Below, one piece after another: positions 1 to 7,060 of a DNA stretch of 14,536 bases; positions within the stretch are counted from its first letter, which is position 1; each line of letters opens with the position of its first letter. The DNA is from Pseudomonadota bacterium (GTDB lineage: Bacteria > Desulfobacterota > Desulfovibrionia > Desulfovibrionales > Desulfovibrionaceae): contig JAEXTU010000322.1 of the NCBI GenBank assembly GCA_023453335.1, forward strand, positions 1 to 14,536. Reading direction: 5' to 3'. Position numbers and translations under genes: made by a program. Below the pieces are notes generated by a model. It saw only the letters and a program-made list of their open reading frames with translations, searched no databases and was not told the DNA's origin.

Positions 1-14
1 ACAGGGATGACACC

Positions 15-43
15 CCGCCGGTCCTTCCCCAGGGGGCCGGCGG
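15..43. repeat. GC-rich inverted repeat in the left intergenic region
   Basis: A perfect 7-bp inverted repeat has arms CCGCCGG (15-21) and CCGGCGG (37-43) around a 15-base loop that contains its own CCCC/GGGG pairing. No T-run follows on either strand, so it is not a standard intrinsic terminator. It may belong to a structured leader of a gene lying to the left on the minus strand, since the minus strand here carries a GGGGAAGG stretch resembling the GGGAAGGC box of cobalamin riboswitches. That resemblance is only fragmentary. Confidence 0.4.
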
Positions 44-84
44 CCGGAAACCACGGAGTTTCCTCCCTCCCCACAGTGGCCGGA

Positions 85-150
85 GCCGGGGAGGCGGCCC
101 GCGGGCGCAACCTCCAACCCAGCGGAGGAGGGCCGCCTCCCAGGCCCGGC
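85..150. repeat. Large nested stem-loop upstream of the M23 peptidase gene
   Basis: A perfect 12-bp inverted repeat (GGGAGGCGGCCC at 89-100, its complement at 130-141) is flanked by a further pairable GCCGGG/CCCGGC (85-90 with 145-150) and encloses an inner CCTCC/GGAGG pair (111-115 with 124-128). The whole of bases 1-202 has no convincing gene. This stem-loop is its main content, followed by a weak TTGACC (165-170) and a repeated ACCGGT (169-174 and 183-188) just before the start codon. It could be part of a 5' leader on either strand. Confidence 0.5.
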
Positions 151-202
151 CCGAAATGAACCCCTTGACCGGTGGGGCGAGAACCGGTTAGCGGAGGGTG
201 CG

Positions 203-1585
203 ATGAGGATGCGACGGGTGCGACGGAACATGTTCGAAGACAGGTCGGCGCGGCGCTTGCGGGCGCGGCGGCAACTCATCGTGGTGCTCGTGGCCCTGCT
301 TGCCGTGGGCTGGTTTTTCCTCGCCAGTTCCCGTCAGGTCGAGCAACTGCACGAGATGGAGGCCGTGGACACCGAGGTCGCCGAGGACGCGGTGGCCGAG
401 TCCTGCTCCCCGGGCGTGGTCAGCGCCAGCCTGTCCCCCTCCCAGAACGCAGCGCCCTGCGAGAAGGTCGAGGACGACACGGTCAGCCCGGGCGACACCG
501 CCTCCATCCTGCTCGGCGAAGCCCTCTCCCCCTACGAGTTGCACACCCTGCTGGAGCAGGTCAGGCCGGTTTATCCCCTGTCTCGGCTCAAGGCCGGCCA
601 GCCCTACCTGCTCAAGACCGTGGACGGGGCCTTCACCCGCTTCGAATACGAGATCGACGACAACGAGCGGCTCATCGTGGAGCGCAAGGGCGACGGCTTC
701 ACCGCCCGGCGCGAGGCCATCAAGTACGAGCTGAGGCCGTCCACGGTGGCCGGCCGCATCACCTCCTCCCTGTGGTCGGCGGTGACCTCCATCAACGAGA
801 ACCCGACCCTGGCTGTGCGCCTGTCGGAAATCTTCGCCTGGGACATCGACTTCATCCGCGACCTCCAGCCCGGCGACACCTTCAAGGTCATCGTGGACAA
901 GCGCTTTCGCGAGGGCCAGTTCGTGGGCTACGGCGAGATCAAGGCCGCCCAGTTCGTGAACCAGGGCGACGCCTACGAGGCCTTCCTCTACCGGGACAAG
1001 GACGGTGACGCCAACTACTTTGACGCCTCGGGCCGCAACCTGCGCAAGGCCTTCCTCAAGGCCCCGCTCAAGTTCACCCGCATCTCCTCGGGGTTCACCA
1101 CCCACCGGCTGCACCCGGTGCTGGGCATTGTCCGCGCCCATCCGGCCATCGACTACGCCGCGCCCTCGGGCACCCCGGTGCACGTGATCGGCGACGGCAC
1201 GGTGGTGGGCAGGGGCTGGGACAACGGTGGCGGCAACTACGTGAAGATTCGCCACGCCAACAACTACGAGACCACCTACATGCACCTCAAGGGCTTTGCC
1301 CGGGGCCTGGGCCAGGGCCAGCGGGTGCACCAGGGCCAACTCATCGGCTACGTGGGCATGACCGGCCTGGCCACCGGCCCGCACCTGGACTTCCGCATGA
1401 AGATCGCCGGGAACTACGTGAACCCCCGCACCATCAAGTCCATCCCCGGGGAGCCCATCCCGGCCAAGCTCATGGCCGCGTTCAAGGCCCAGGTGGCATC
1501 CCTCAAGAACGCCCTGTCCCGCACCGGCGATCTCCTGGCCCAGGCGGAAGGCGACGCGAAGAAGTCCCCTGCCATCAGGAATTAG
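203..1585 (+). CDS. Membrane-anchored M23 family metallopeptidase (murein endopeptidase-like)
   Basis: A 460-residue probable peptidoglycan endopeptidase that would cut peptide cross-links in the periplasm. A basic N-terminus (residues 1-23) precedes one hydrophobic segment (about 24-42), consistent with a signal anchor. Residues about 90-270 resemble the middle region of OapA/MepM/Csd3-type M23 proteins. The C-terminal M23 domain (about 290-410) has the HxxxD motif at H313/D317 and a GPHLDF motif at 392-397. In most active M23 enzymes this second motif is HxH, and the second His is a zinc ligand; here that position is Asp396. Activity is therefore likely but not certain, because related proteins may use Asp. 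A GGAGG at 193-197 sits 5 bases before the ATG at 203 and supports this start. The radical SAM gene follows 55 bases downstream on the same strand and may be co-transcribed. Confidence 0.9.
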   Translation: MRMRRVRRNMFEDRSARRLRARRQLIVVLVALLAVGWFFLASSRQVEQLHEMEAVDTEVAEDAVAESCSPGVVSASLSPSQNAAPCEKVEDDTVSPGDTASILLGEALSPYELHTLLEQVRPVYPLSRLKAGQPYLLKTVDGAFTRFEYEIDDNERLIVERKGDGFTARREAIKYELRPSTVAGRITSSLWSAVTSINENPTLAVRLSEIFAWDIDFIRDLQPGDTFKVIVDKRFREGQFVGYGEIKAAQFVNQGDAYEAFLYRDKDGDANYFDASGRNLRKAFLKAPLKFTRISSGFTTHRLHPVLGIVRAHPAIDYAAPSGTPVHVIGDGTVVGRGWDNGGGNYVKIRHANNYETTYMHLKGFARGLGQGQRVHQGQLIGYVGMTGLATGPHLDFRMKIAGNYVNPRTIKSIPGEPIPAKLMAAFKAQVASLKNALSRTGDLLAQAEGDAKKSPAIRN

Positions 1586-1640
1586 TGTCCGTAACCAGGC
1601 AGTTTAAAATCTTAGGGCTTGGCCTGCTCCGGAGCCGGGC

Positions 1641-3341
1641 ATGAGCCACACCTCCCGTGCCTCCCTGTCCCCCGGCGTGTTCTACGGCCGGCAGCAGCCT
1701 CCGGTGCCCGAGCACGGCGGCCGCCTGCCCGTGGCCCTGGCCTTCCCGGCCCCGCGCCGCCTGGCGCTCTCCACCCTGGGCTGGCAGGCGGTGTTCCGGC
1801 TCTTGGCCAACGTGCCCACCCTGGCCGTGGAGCGGGCCTTCCTGGACTCGGAGGAGGAGCCTCCCCGGGCCTGCGACTCGGGCCGGCCCCTGGACCGGTT
1901 CCCGGTCCTGGCCGTGAGCCTGAACGTGGAGGACGAGCTGCGCTCCCTGGCCCTGCTCCTGCGCCTGGCCGGGGTGCCGCAGCGCCGCGTTGAACGGCCG
2001 GATTGGCCCCTGGTCCTGGTGGGCGGGCCGCTCGCCTTCCTGAACCCGGCCCCGCTCCTGCCCGCCGCGGACCTCATCTTCGCGGGCGAGGCCGAGGCCG
2101 GCCTTGCCGACCTGCTCGACGCGATGGCCCGGCTGGCCCTGGCCGGCGCGCCCAAGCCTGAGGTCCTGGCCGCCCTGGCCCGGCGGCCCGGGGTCCTGGT
2201 CCCGGGCCTGACCCCGCTGCCCGCGCGCCGGGCCGTGGACCTGGGGGCCACGCCGGCCCTGCCCGCGCCCGCGGCCTCGTCCTTCGTGTCCCCGGAGACC
2301 GAGTTCCGGGACATGTTCCTGCTGGAGGTCAACCGCGGCTGCCCGCACGGCTGTCGCTTCTGCGCCGCGGGCTACCTCTACCGGCCGCCCCGCCAGGCCG
2401 AACTGGCCGTGCTGCAATCCCAGGTGGAGGAGGCCGAACCGGCCAAGGTGGGGCTGGTGGGCACCGCGCTCACCGACTGGCCGGACCTGCTGCCCTTCCT
2501 GCACTGGCTGCACGAACGGCGCATCGCCTTTTCCCTGTCCTCCCTGCGCGCCGACCGCCTGACCCCGGAGCTGCTCGGGTTCCTGCGCCGCACCGGGGCG
2601 CGCTCCCTGACCCTGGCCCTGGAGGGACCCAGCCGCCGCCTGCGCCAGGCCGCGGGCAAGCGCCTGGACGAGGCCGCCATGCTGGCCGCCCTGGAAGAGG
2701 CCGCCCGGCTCCAGTACAACCACGTGAAGCTCTACTTCATCGCCGGCTGGCCGGGGGAGACCGACGCGGACCTGGACGAGCTGGCCCCCTTCCTGGCGGA
2801 CATCAAGGCCGCCCTGGACCGCGGCCGCGGCAAACGTAAATCTGGTGTCGAACGGGTCACGCTCTCGGCCTCCTGCCTGGTGCCCAAGCCCTGGACCCCG
2901 TTCCAGTGGGCGCCCATGGCCGGCGAGGAGGCCTTGAACCAGTCCCTGGCCCGGTTCCGGGCCGCGGTGAAGCCGCTCAAGGGATTCACGGCCAAGACCG
3001 AGTCCCCCTTTGCCGCCCGTTTGCAAGGCCTGTTGGCCCGGGGCGGGGAGGACGCCTGGGACCTGGCCTGCGCCGCGGCCGAACCCGGCGTGACCTGGCG
3101 CAAGGCCCTGGCGGAATGGGCCGGCGACCCGGCCGCCGTCCTGGACCGGGAGCGGGCCAAGGACGAGTCCTTCCCCTGGGAGTGCGTGGACATCGGGGTG
3201 AGCCGCGTCCATCTCTGGGAGGAGTGGGAGAAATACCGCGCGGGCACCGCCTCGCCCGCCTGCCCGGCCGGCAAGAGCGGGGCGGACACGCCCTGCGGGT
3301 CGTGTACGCGGTGCGGGGTTGGGGAGTGGCTGGCGAAATAA
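1641..3341 (+). CDS. Radical SAM protein with B12-binding-like N-terminus (TIGR03960-like)
   Basis: A 566-residue radical SAM protein of unknown substrate. The canonical CX3CX2C cluster motif is C234, C238 and C241, which would bind the [4Fe-4S] cluster that cleaves S-adenosylmethionine. The N-terminal third resembles a cobalamin-binding Rossmann region, with a VGGPLAFLNPAPLL stretch and a downstream FAGEAE, as in B12-binding radical SAM families. The C-terminal WECVDIGVS segment and final cysteines (C541, C552, C555, C558) match the ending I associate with TIGR03960 proteins and could hold a second metal cluster. Many relatives carry an extra C-terminal DUF2344/TIGR03936 domain, which is absent here. 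A GGAG at 1631-1634 lies 6 bases before the ATG. The stop codon lies inside the terminator palindrome shared with lgt. Confidence 0.88.
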   Translation: MSHTSRASLSPGVFYGRQQPPVPEHGGRLPVALAFPAPRRLALSTLGWQAVFRLLANVPTLAVERAFLDSEEEPPRACDSGRPLDRFPVLAVSLNVEDELRSLALLLRLAGVPQRRVERPDWPLVLVGGPLAFLNPAPLLPAADLIFAGEAEAGLADLLDAMARLALAGAPKPEVLAALARRPGVLVPGLTPLPARRAVDLGATPALPAPAASSFVSPETEFRDMFLLEVNRGCPHGCRFCAAGYLYRPPRQAELAVLQSQVEEAEPAKVGLVGTALTDWPDLLPFLHWLHERRIAFSLSSLRADRLTPELLGFLRRTGARSLTLALEGPSRRLRQAAGKRLDEAAMLAALEEAARLQYNHVKLYFIAGWPGETDADLDELAPFLADIKAALDRGRGKRKSGVERVTLSASCLVPKPWTPFQWAPMAGEEALNQSLARFRAAVKPLKGFTAKTESPFAARLQGLLARGGEDAWDLACAAAEPGVTWRKALAEWAGDPAAVLDRERAKDESFPWECVDIGVSRVHLWEEWEKYRAGTASPACPAGKSGADTPCGSCTRCGVGEWLAK

Positions 3342-3365
3342 ACGCGGTAAACCGCGTTTATTTCG
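3334..3365. terminator. Bidirectional terminator palindrome spanning both convergent stop codons
   Basis: A perfect 14-bp inverted repeat (CGAAATAAACGCGG at 3334-3347, its complement at 3352-3365) has a 4-base TAAA loop. It sits between the convergent radical SAM gene and lgt. Each strand reads GAAATAA on entering the stem, so both genes end with AAA TAA inside the arms. The distal arm supplies a TTTATTT tract on each strand, giving a weak U-rich 3' flank both ways. It is AT-rich against the surrounding sequence. Confidence 0.85.
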
Positions 3366-4152
3366 TATACGCCCGCCAGAGCAGGAATCCGCCGATGAGC
3401 ATGAGCGGCACCGAGAGGAGCTGGCCCATGGTGAGCCAGTTGAAGGCGATGTAGCCGAGCTGGGGGTCGGGCTGGCGCACGAACTCCACCGAGAAGCGGA
3501 AGCAGCCGTAGAGCAGGGCGAAGAGCCCGCCCACCGCGCCCGCCGGGCGCTTCTTGCTCGAGAACATCCAGACGATGGTGAAGAGGGCCACGCCCTCCAG
3601 GCCGGCCTCGTAGAGTTGCGAGGGATGGCGGGGGACGATGCCGCCGCCCGGGAAGACCATGCCCCAGGGCAGGTCCGTGGGCCGGCCCCAGAGCTCGCCG
3701 TTGATGAAATTGCCCATGCGGCCGGCCAGCAGGCCCAGGGGGCACAGGGGGACCAGGAAGTCGGCCACCTGCATGAAGCTGCGGCCGGTCTTGCGGCCGA
3801 ACCACCACAGACAGAGGCAGATGCCGGCCAGGCCGCCGTGGAAGGACATGCCGCCCTTCCAGATTTCGAGAATGGTGACGGGCTCGGCCAGGAACAGGGG
3901 CAGGTCGTAGAAGAGCACGTAGCCCAGGCGCGCGCCCACGATGAGCCCGAACATGCACAGGGCCACCAGGTCGTCCACCTCGCGGGCGTCCCAGCCCGAG
4001 CCGGGCCGGGAGGCGCGCACGCGGCCCAGGGTCCAGCCCGCGGCAAAGCCGAGCATGTACATGAGGCCGTACCAGCGCACAGCCAGGGGGCCGATGCGCA
4101 GGGCCACGGGGTCGAATTCGGGATGGAGCAGCATGGCGCTGCCCAGTATCAC
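3358..4152 (-). CDS. lgt: Prolipoprotein diacylglyceryl transferase
   Basis: Lgt transfers diacylglycerol from phosphatidylglycerol to the lipobox cysteine of prolipoproteins in the inner membrane, the first step of lipoprotein maturation. The 264-residue product is polytopic and has the family signature: HGGLAG (H105), then RMGNFINGELWGRP (R145, N148, N151, E153), then RHPSQLYEA, and a C-terminal RFSVEFVRQPD (R219, E223). Tyr28 matches the conserved N-terminal tyrosine. The start is uncertain. A GTG at 4152 overlaps the upstream stop in a GTGA arrangement, suggesting translational coupling. An ATG at 4134 gives 258 residues and the more usual N-terminus MLLHPEFDP. Neither has a good ribosome-binding site. 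It follows the GGDEF-EAL gene in one operon. Confidence 0.96.
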   Translation of the reverse strand: MILGSAMLLHPEFDPVALRIGPLAVRWYGLMYMLGFAAGWTLGRVRASRPGSGWDAREVDDLVALCMFGLIVGARLGYVLFYDLPLFLAEPVTILEIWKGGMSFHGGLAGICLCLWWFGRKTGRSFMQVADFLVPLCPLGLLAGRMGNFINGELWGRPTDLPWGMVFPGGGIVPRHPSQLYEAGLEGVALFTIVWMFSSKKRPAGAVGGLFALLYGCFRFSVEFVRQPDPQLGYIAFNWLTMGQLLSVPLMLIGGFLLWRAYTK

Positions 4153-6335
4153 CAGGCGGCGCGGGTGTCCAGCAAGACGCCGGCGCTCCCCACGTCCACC
4201 GGCCGGGAGAAGAGGTAGCCCTGGGCGAATTCGCAGTCCAGGCCCTTGAGGGAGTCCATCTGCTCGGGGGTTTCCACGCCCTCGGCCACCACGTCCATGC
4301 CCAGGGTGTGGGCCAGGCTGACCACCGACTGGACGATGCCCAGGTTCTCGGCCTGGTCGGCCATGCCGGACACGAAGGAGCGGTCGATCTTGAGGGTGTC
4401 CACCGGGAACCGGTTCAGGTAGGACAGGGAGGAGTAGCCGGTGCCGAAGTCGTCGATGGAGAGCCGCACCGAGAGGTCGCGCAGCTGCTTGAGCAGGGAG
4501 GAGGCGGCCTCGGCGTTCTGCATGACCACGCTCTCGGTGATCTCCAGCTTGAGGGACTGGGCGGGCAGGCCGGTCTTGCGCAGGGTGCGCTCCACCTGGT
4601 CCACCAGGTTGGCGTGGTTGATCTGGGCCGCGGAGAGGTTCACGGACATGGTCAGGCCGCGGTCGGGGTTCTTCTGGTTCCAGCGGGCAAGCTGGGTGCA
4701 GGCCTGGTCCAGGACCCAGGAGCCCAGGGGCAGGATGAGCCCGGTCTCCTCGGCCAGGGAGATGAAGTCCACGGGCGGGATGAGGCCCTTCAGGGGGTGC
4801 AGCCAGCGCACCAGGGCCTCGAAGCCGGTGAGCCGGCCGTCGGCCAGGGACACGATGGGCTGGTAGTGGAGCAGGAACTCGCCGCGGTCCAGGGCGCGGC
4901 GCAGGTCGCCCTCCAGGTTCAAGAGGCGCATGGCCTGGGCGTGCATCTGGGAGCTGAAGATCTTGAACTGGCTCTTGCCGGCCTTCTTGGCGCGGTTCAT
5001 GGCGATGTCCGCGTCGCGCAGGATCTGTTCGGACGAGGTGTCGTGCTCCGAGCCCAGGACCACGCCGATGCTGGCCGAGGTGAAGACCTCGTGCTCGTCG
5101 ATGCTCACCGGCTCGGACAGGGCCTCGCGGATGCGCTTGGCCACGCCGATGGCCTGGCGAGGGGCGGTGAGGTCGTCCAGGAGCACCGCGAACTCGTCGC
5201 CGCCGAAGCGGGCCACCGAGTCGTTGCCGCGCAGCTCCAGGGTGAGCTTGCGGGCGATGTTGCGCAACAGCTTGTCGCCGCGGGAGTGGCCCAGGCTCTC
5301 GTTGACCACCTTGAAGCGGTCCAGGTCCAGGAAGAGCACGGCGTAGCGATAGTCCTTGCTGCGCCGGGCGCGGGTCAGGACCTGGGTGAGGCGGTCCATG
5401 AACAGGGCCTTGTTGGCCAGGCCGGTCAGGTTGTCGTAGAAGGAGCGGCGGGCCAGTTCGTCCTGGGCCTGGCGGCGGGCGGTCACGTCCTCCAGGGTGC
5501 CCTCGTAGAAGGCGATGTTGCCGTCCTTGTCGCGCACGGCGCGGGCGTTCTCGCTGATCCAGATGAGGGCCCCGTCGCGGCGGCGGACCTGGGACTCCAG
5601 GTTGCCCACGGTCCCGTCCTTGTGCATGAGGCGCAAGAACTCGGTGCGGCGGTCGGACTCTGCATAGAGGGCTGCGGCATCAGCGACTTCCCGCATGAGC
5701 TGCTCGGGGGATTCGTAGCCGAAGATCCGGGCCAGGGCAGGGTTGGCGTTGATGAACCGGCCCCCGGGCGTGGACTGGTAGATGCCCTCCATGGCGTTCT
5801 CGAAAATGGAGCGGTACTTCTGCTCCGCCTTGGCCAGGGCGGCCACTGCGATCTTGCGTTCGGTGATCTCGGCCTTGAGTTTGGTGTTGACCGCCAGAAG
5901 GTGGGCGGTGCGGCGCTCCACCTGGGTTTCCAGGTCCGCCAGGCGTGCCTGGGCCGAGCAATCCTGGGTGATGTCCTCCAGGGTGGCCAGGTAGGTTTCC
6001 GGGGATCTGTCGCTCAGGCGGGTGAGGGTGAGGCGGACCCGCACGGGGTCGCGGCCGGGCACGGCGATGGAGGTCTCCAGGCGCATGCCGTGCCGGGGGC
6101 CGGAGTCCTGCAATTCCTGCATGCCGCCGCCCGGGAACAGGGCGTCGCAGAGGTGCAGGCCGGTGGCGTGCTCCAGGCCGGTCAGGCTGTGGAAGGCGGG
6201 ATTGGCGCTCAGGATGGAGGCCCGGCTGTCCAGGACGGCCAGGCCGACGTGCAGGGCGTCGATGACCGCCGCCGCATCCACGGCTGTTGAACGTGCTTCG
6301 CGCACGGCGACCTCAAGGCCGGAGGAACGCGGCAT
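4149..6335 (-). CDS. PAS-PAS-GGDEF-EAL cyclic di-GMP signalling protein
   Basis: A 728-residue protein predicted to make and/or degrade cyclic di-GMP in the cytoplasm; no membrane segment is evident. Order: PAS (about 22-125), a coiled-coil-like linker (about 127-168), a second PAS (about 170-290), GGDEF (about 295-460) and EAL (about 470-720). The diguanylate cyclase site is an intact GGDEF at 378-382, with an inhibitory-site RxxD (R369 to D372) exactly five residues upstream. The EAL half also looks catalytic: E506 of EAL, N566, E598, D628-D629 of DDFGTGYS, K649 and E685. Both activities are therefore possible, and the net direction cannot be read from sequence. The ATG at 6335 has only a distant AGGA and a too-close GGGAG. 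It overlaps lgt by 4 bases. A plausible promoter lies at 6383-6411. Confidence 0.94.
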   Translation of the reverse strand: MPRSSGLEVAVREARSTAVDAAAVIDALHVGLAVLDSRASILSANPAFHSLTGLEHATGLHLCDALFPGGGMQELQDSGPRHGMRLETSIAVPGRDPVRVRLTLTRLSDRSPETYLATLEDITQDCSAQARLADLETQVERRTAHLLAVNTKLKAEITERKIAVAALAKAEQKYRSIFENAMEGIYQSTPGGRFINANPALARIFGYESPEQLMREVADAAALYAESDRRTEFLRLMHKDGTVGNLESQVRRRDGALIWISENARAVRDKDGNIAFYEGTLEDVTARRQAQDELARRSFYDNLTGLANKALFMDRLTQVLTRARRSKDYRYAVLFLDLDRFKVVNESLGHSRGDKLLRNIARKLTLELRGNDSVARFGGDEFAVLLDDLTAPRQAIGVAKRIREALSEPVSIDEHEVFTSASIGVVLGSEHDTSSEQILRDADIAMNRAKKAGKSQFKIFSSQMHAQAMRLLNLEGDLRRALDRGEFLLHYQPIVSLADGRLTGFEALVRWLHPLKGLIPPVDFISLAEETGLILPLGSWVLDQACTQLARWNQKNPDRGLTMSVNLSAAQINHANLVDQVERTLRKTGLPAQSLKLEITESVVMQNAEAASSLLKQLRDLSVRLSIDDFGTGYSSLSYLNRFPVDTLKIDRSFVSGMADQAENLGIVQSVVSLAHTLGMDVVAEGVETPEQMDSLKGLDCEFAQGYLFSRPVDVGSAGVLLDTRAAW

Positions 6336-6382
6336 GCTCCCGACATCCTGTCGTTGAAGTCATCGAAACCCCCCGGAAAAAG

Positions 6383-6411
6383 GATATACTCGTTTCCCGT
6401 GGAAAAGTAAA
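6383..6411 (-). promoter_or_regulatory. Putative sigma-70 promoter for the GGDEF-EAL/lgt unit
   Basis: On the minus strand a -35-like TTTACT (6406-6411) and a -10-like TATATC (6383-6388) are 17 bases apart, each matching four of six consensus bases. The spacer holds a small dyad, TTTCC-CGT-GGAAA on the plus strand. It is one of the few AT-rich stretches nearby. The -35 element lies within the U-tract of the preceding terminator hairpin. The leader to the ATG would be about 40 bases. Confidence 0.4.
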
Positions 6412-6441
6412 ACCGCCCGCCGCGCTGCCCAGGACCGGCGG
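6403..6441 (-). terminator. Probable terminator after the RdgC-like gene pair
   Basis: Reading leftward, a CCGCCG/CGGCGG stem (arms 6436-6441 and 6417-6422, 13-base loop) is followed by GCGG and a T-rich TTTTACTTTT tract (6403-6412). It lies about 55 bases beyond the stop of the 175-residue gene. The short stem and long loop make it a moderate call. The rest of 6336-6494 holds only this and the putative downstream promoter. Confidence 0.45.
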
Positions 6442-6494
6442 CGCGGGGACGGCTTTTTCCTCCCGTGCAAACGAGGAATCCCCCGGGGTCGGAA

Positions 6495-7022
6495 TCATCC
6501 CTTGGCCAGCCAGGTGCGGATGCCGGCGCACTCCTCGGCCCACTGGGGGGACAGGCGCAGGCGCACGAACCCGGCGAACACGTGGTCCAGGAAGCCCAGG
6601 GCCTTATCCAGGAGGAAGACGCGCTCCAGGAACAGGGCGTCGGGATCGTCGCCCTCCTCGGTCTTGGTTTCCACCTTGGGGGTCTTGAACCCGGACAGGG
6701 AGAAGTCCTCGGCCTTGACCGTGGCCTGCCAGGCCTCGGCATCGCGCTCGATGCGCAACAGGGCGCGGCTGACCTTCTTGCCCATGGACAGGCCGAGCCG
6801 GGCCTCGCGCAGCTCGGACATGCGGCCGGACACGGTGGCGGTCTCCAGGCTCTCGCCCTCGCCGCCCTGCACGGACACGCGCTGCTCCACGAACAGGCCG
6901 AAATCCAGGTTGTCGGGGCCGGCGAAGATGCCGCCCTTGGACTCGCTCTTGTACCACAGCCAGGTCAGGAACTCGCGGCCCAGGGCCGCGTCCTGGGCCT
7001 GGCCGATGTAGGCGTCTTCCAT
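6495..7022 (-). CDS. Conserved-looking hypothetical protein paired with the RdgC-like gene
   Basis: A 175-residue protein whose family I cannot name. It is soluble, with no signal or membrane segment. The N-terminus has a GREFLTWLWYKSE stretch (about 15-27), the middle is beta-rich with a GGEGE loop (about 53-57), a basic GKKVSRALLR segment follows, and the C-terminal third looks helical (LDKALGFLDHVFAGF). The ATG at 7022 has AAGGA a few bases upstream. It lies 38 bases after the RdgC-like gene on the same strand, so the two are probably one operon, with an AT-rich hairpin between them. E. coli RdgC is about 300 residues, the upstream protein only 206. This gene could supply a second part or a partner, but that is inference. 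Confidence 0.8.
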   Translation of the reverse strand: MEDAYIGQAQDAALGREFLTWLWYKSESKGGIFAGPDNLDFGLFVEQRVSVQGGEGESLETATVSGRMSELREARLGLSMGKKVSRALLRIERDAEAWQATVKAEDFSLSGFKTPKVETKTEEGDDPDALFLERVFLLDKALGFLDHVFAGFVRLRLSPQWAEECAGIRTWLAKG

Positions 7023-7035
7023 GGTATGTCCTTAT

Positions 7036-7057
7036 AAAAATATCTAACGATATTTTT
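7036..7057 (-). repeat. AT-rich hairpin between the RdgC-like gene and its partner
   Basis: A perfect 9-bp inverted repeat (AAAAATATC at 7036-7044, GATATTTTT at 7049-7057) has a TAAC loop on the plus strand. Read leftward it lies 3 bases after the rdgC-like stop and ends just before the AAGGA of the next gene, with a T-run in its distal arm. It could cause partial termination, process the transcript, or tune translation of the second gene. It is strikingly AT-rich for this DNA. Confidence 0.65.
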
Positions 7058-7060
7058 TAG

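Noticed and set aside
188..1384. A 398-codon minus-strand open frame opposite the M23 peptidase
   Set aside because: Shadow of a clear M23 gene; no ribosome-binding site and biased low-complexity composition.
1575..4046. An open frame of 823 codons on the minus strand, antisense to the radical SAM gene and running into lgt in another frame
   Set aside because: It lies opposite a well-supported radical SAM gene with a complete cluster motif. Its translation is Gly/Pro/Arg/Gln-rich low-complexity typical of antisense frames in GC-rich DNA.
4308..6290. A 660-codon plus-strand open frame antisense to the GGDEF-EAL gene
   Set aside because: All catalytic motifs are on the minus strand; the plus-strand product is Gly/Val/His/Gln-rich with no recognisable domain.
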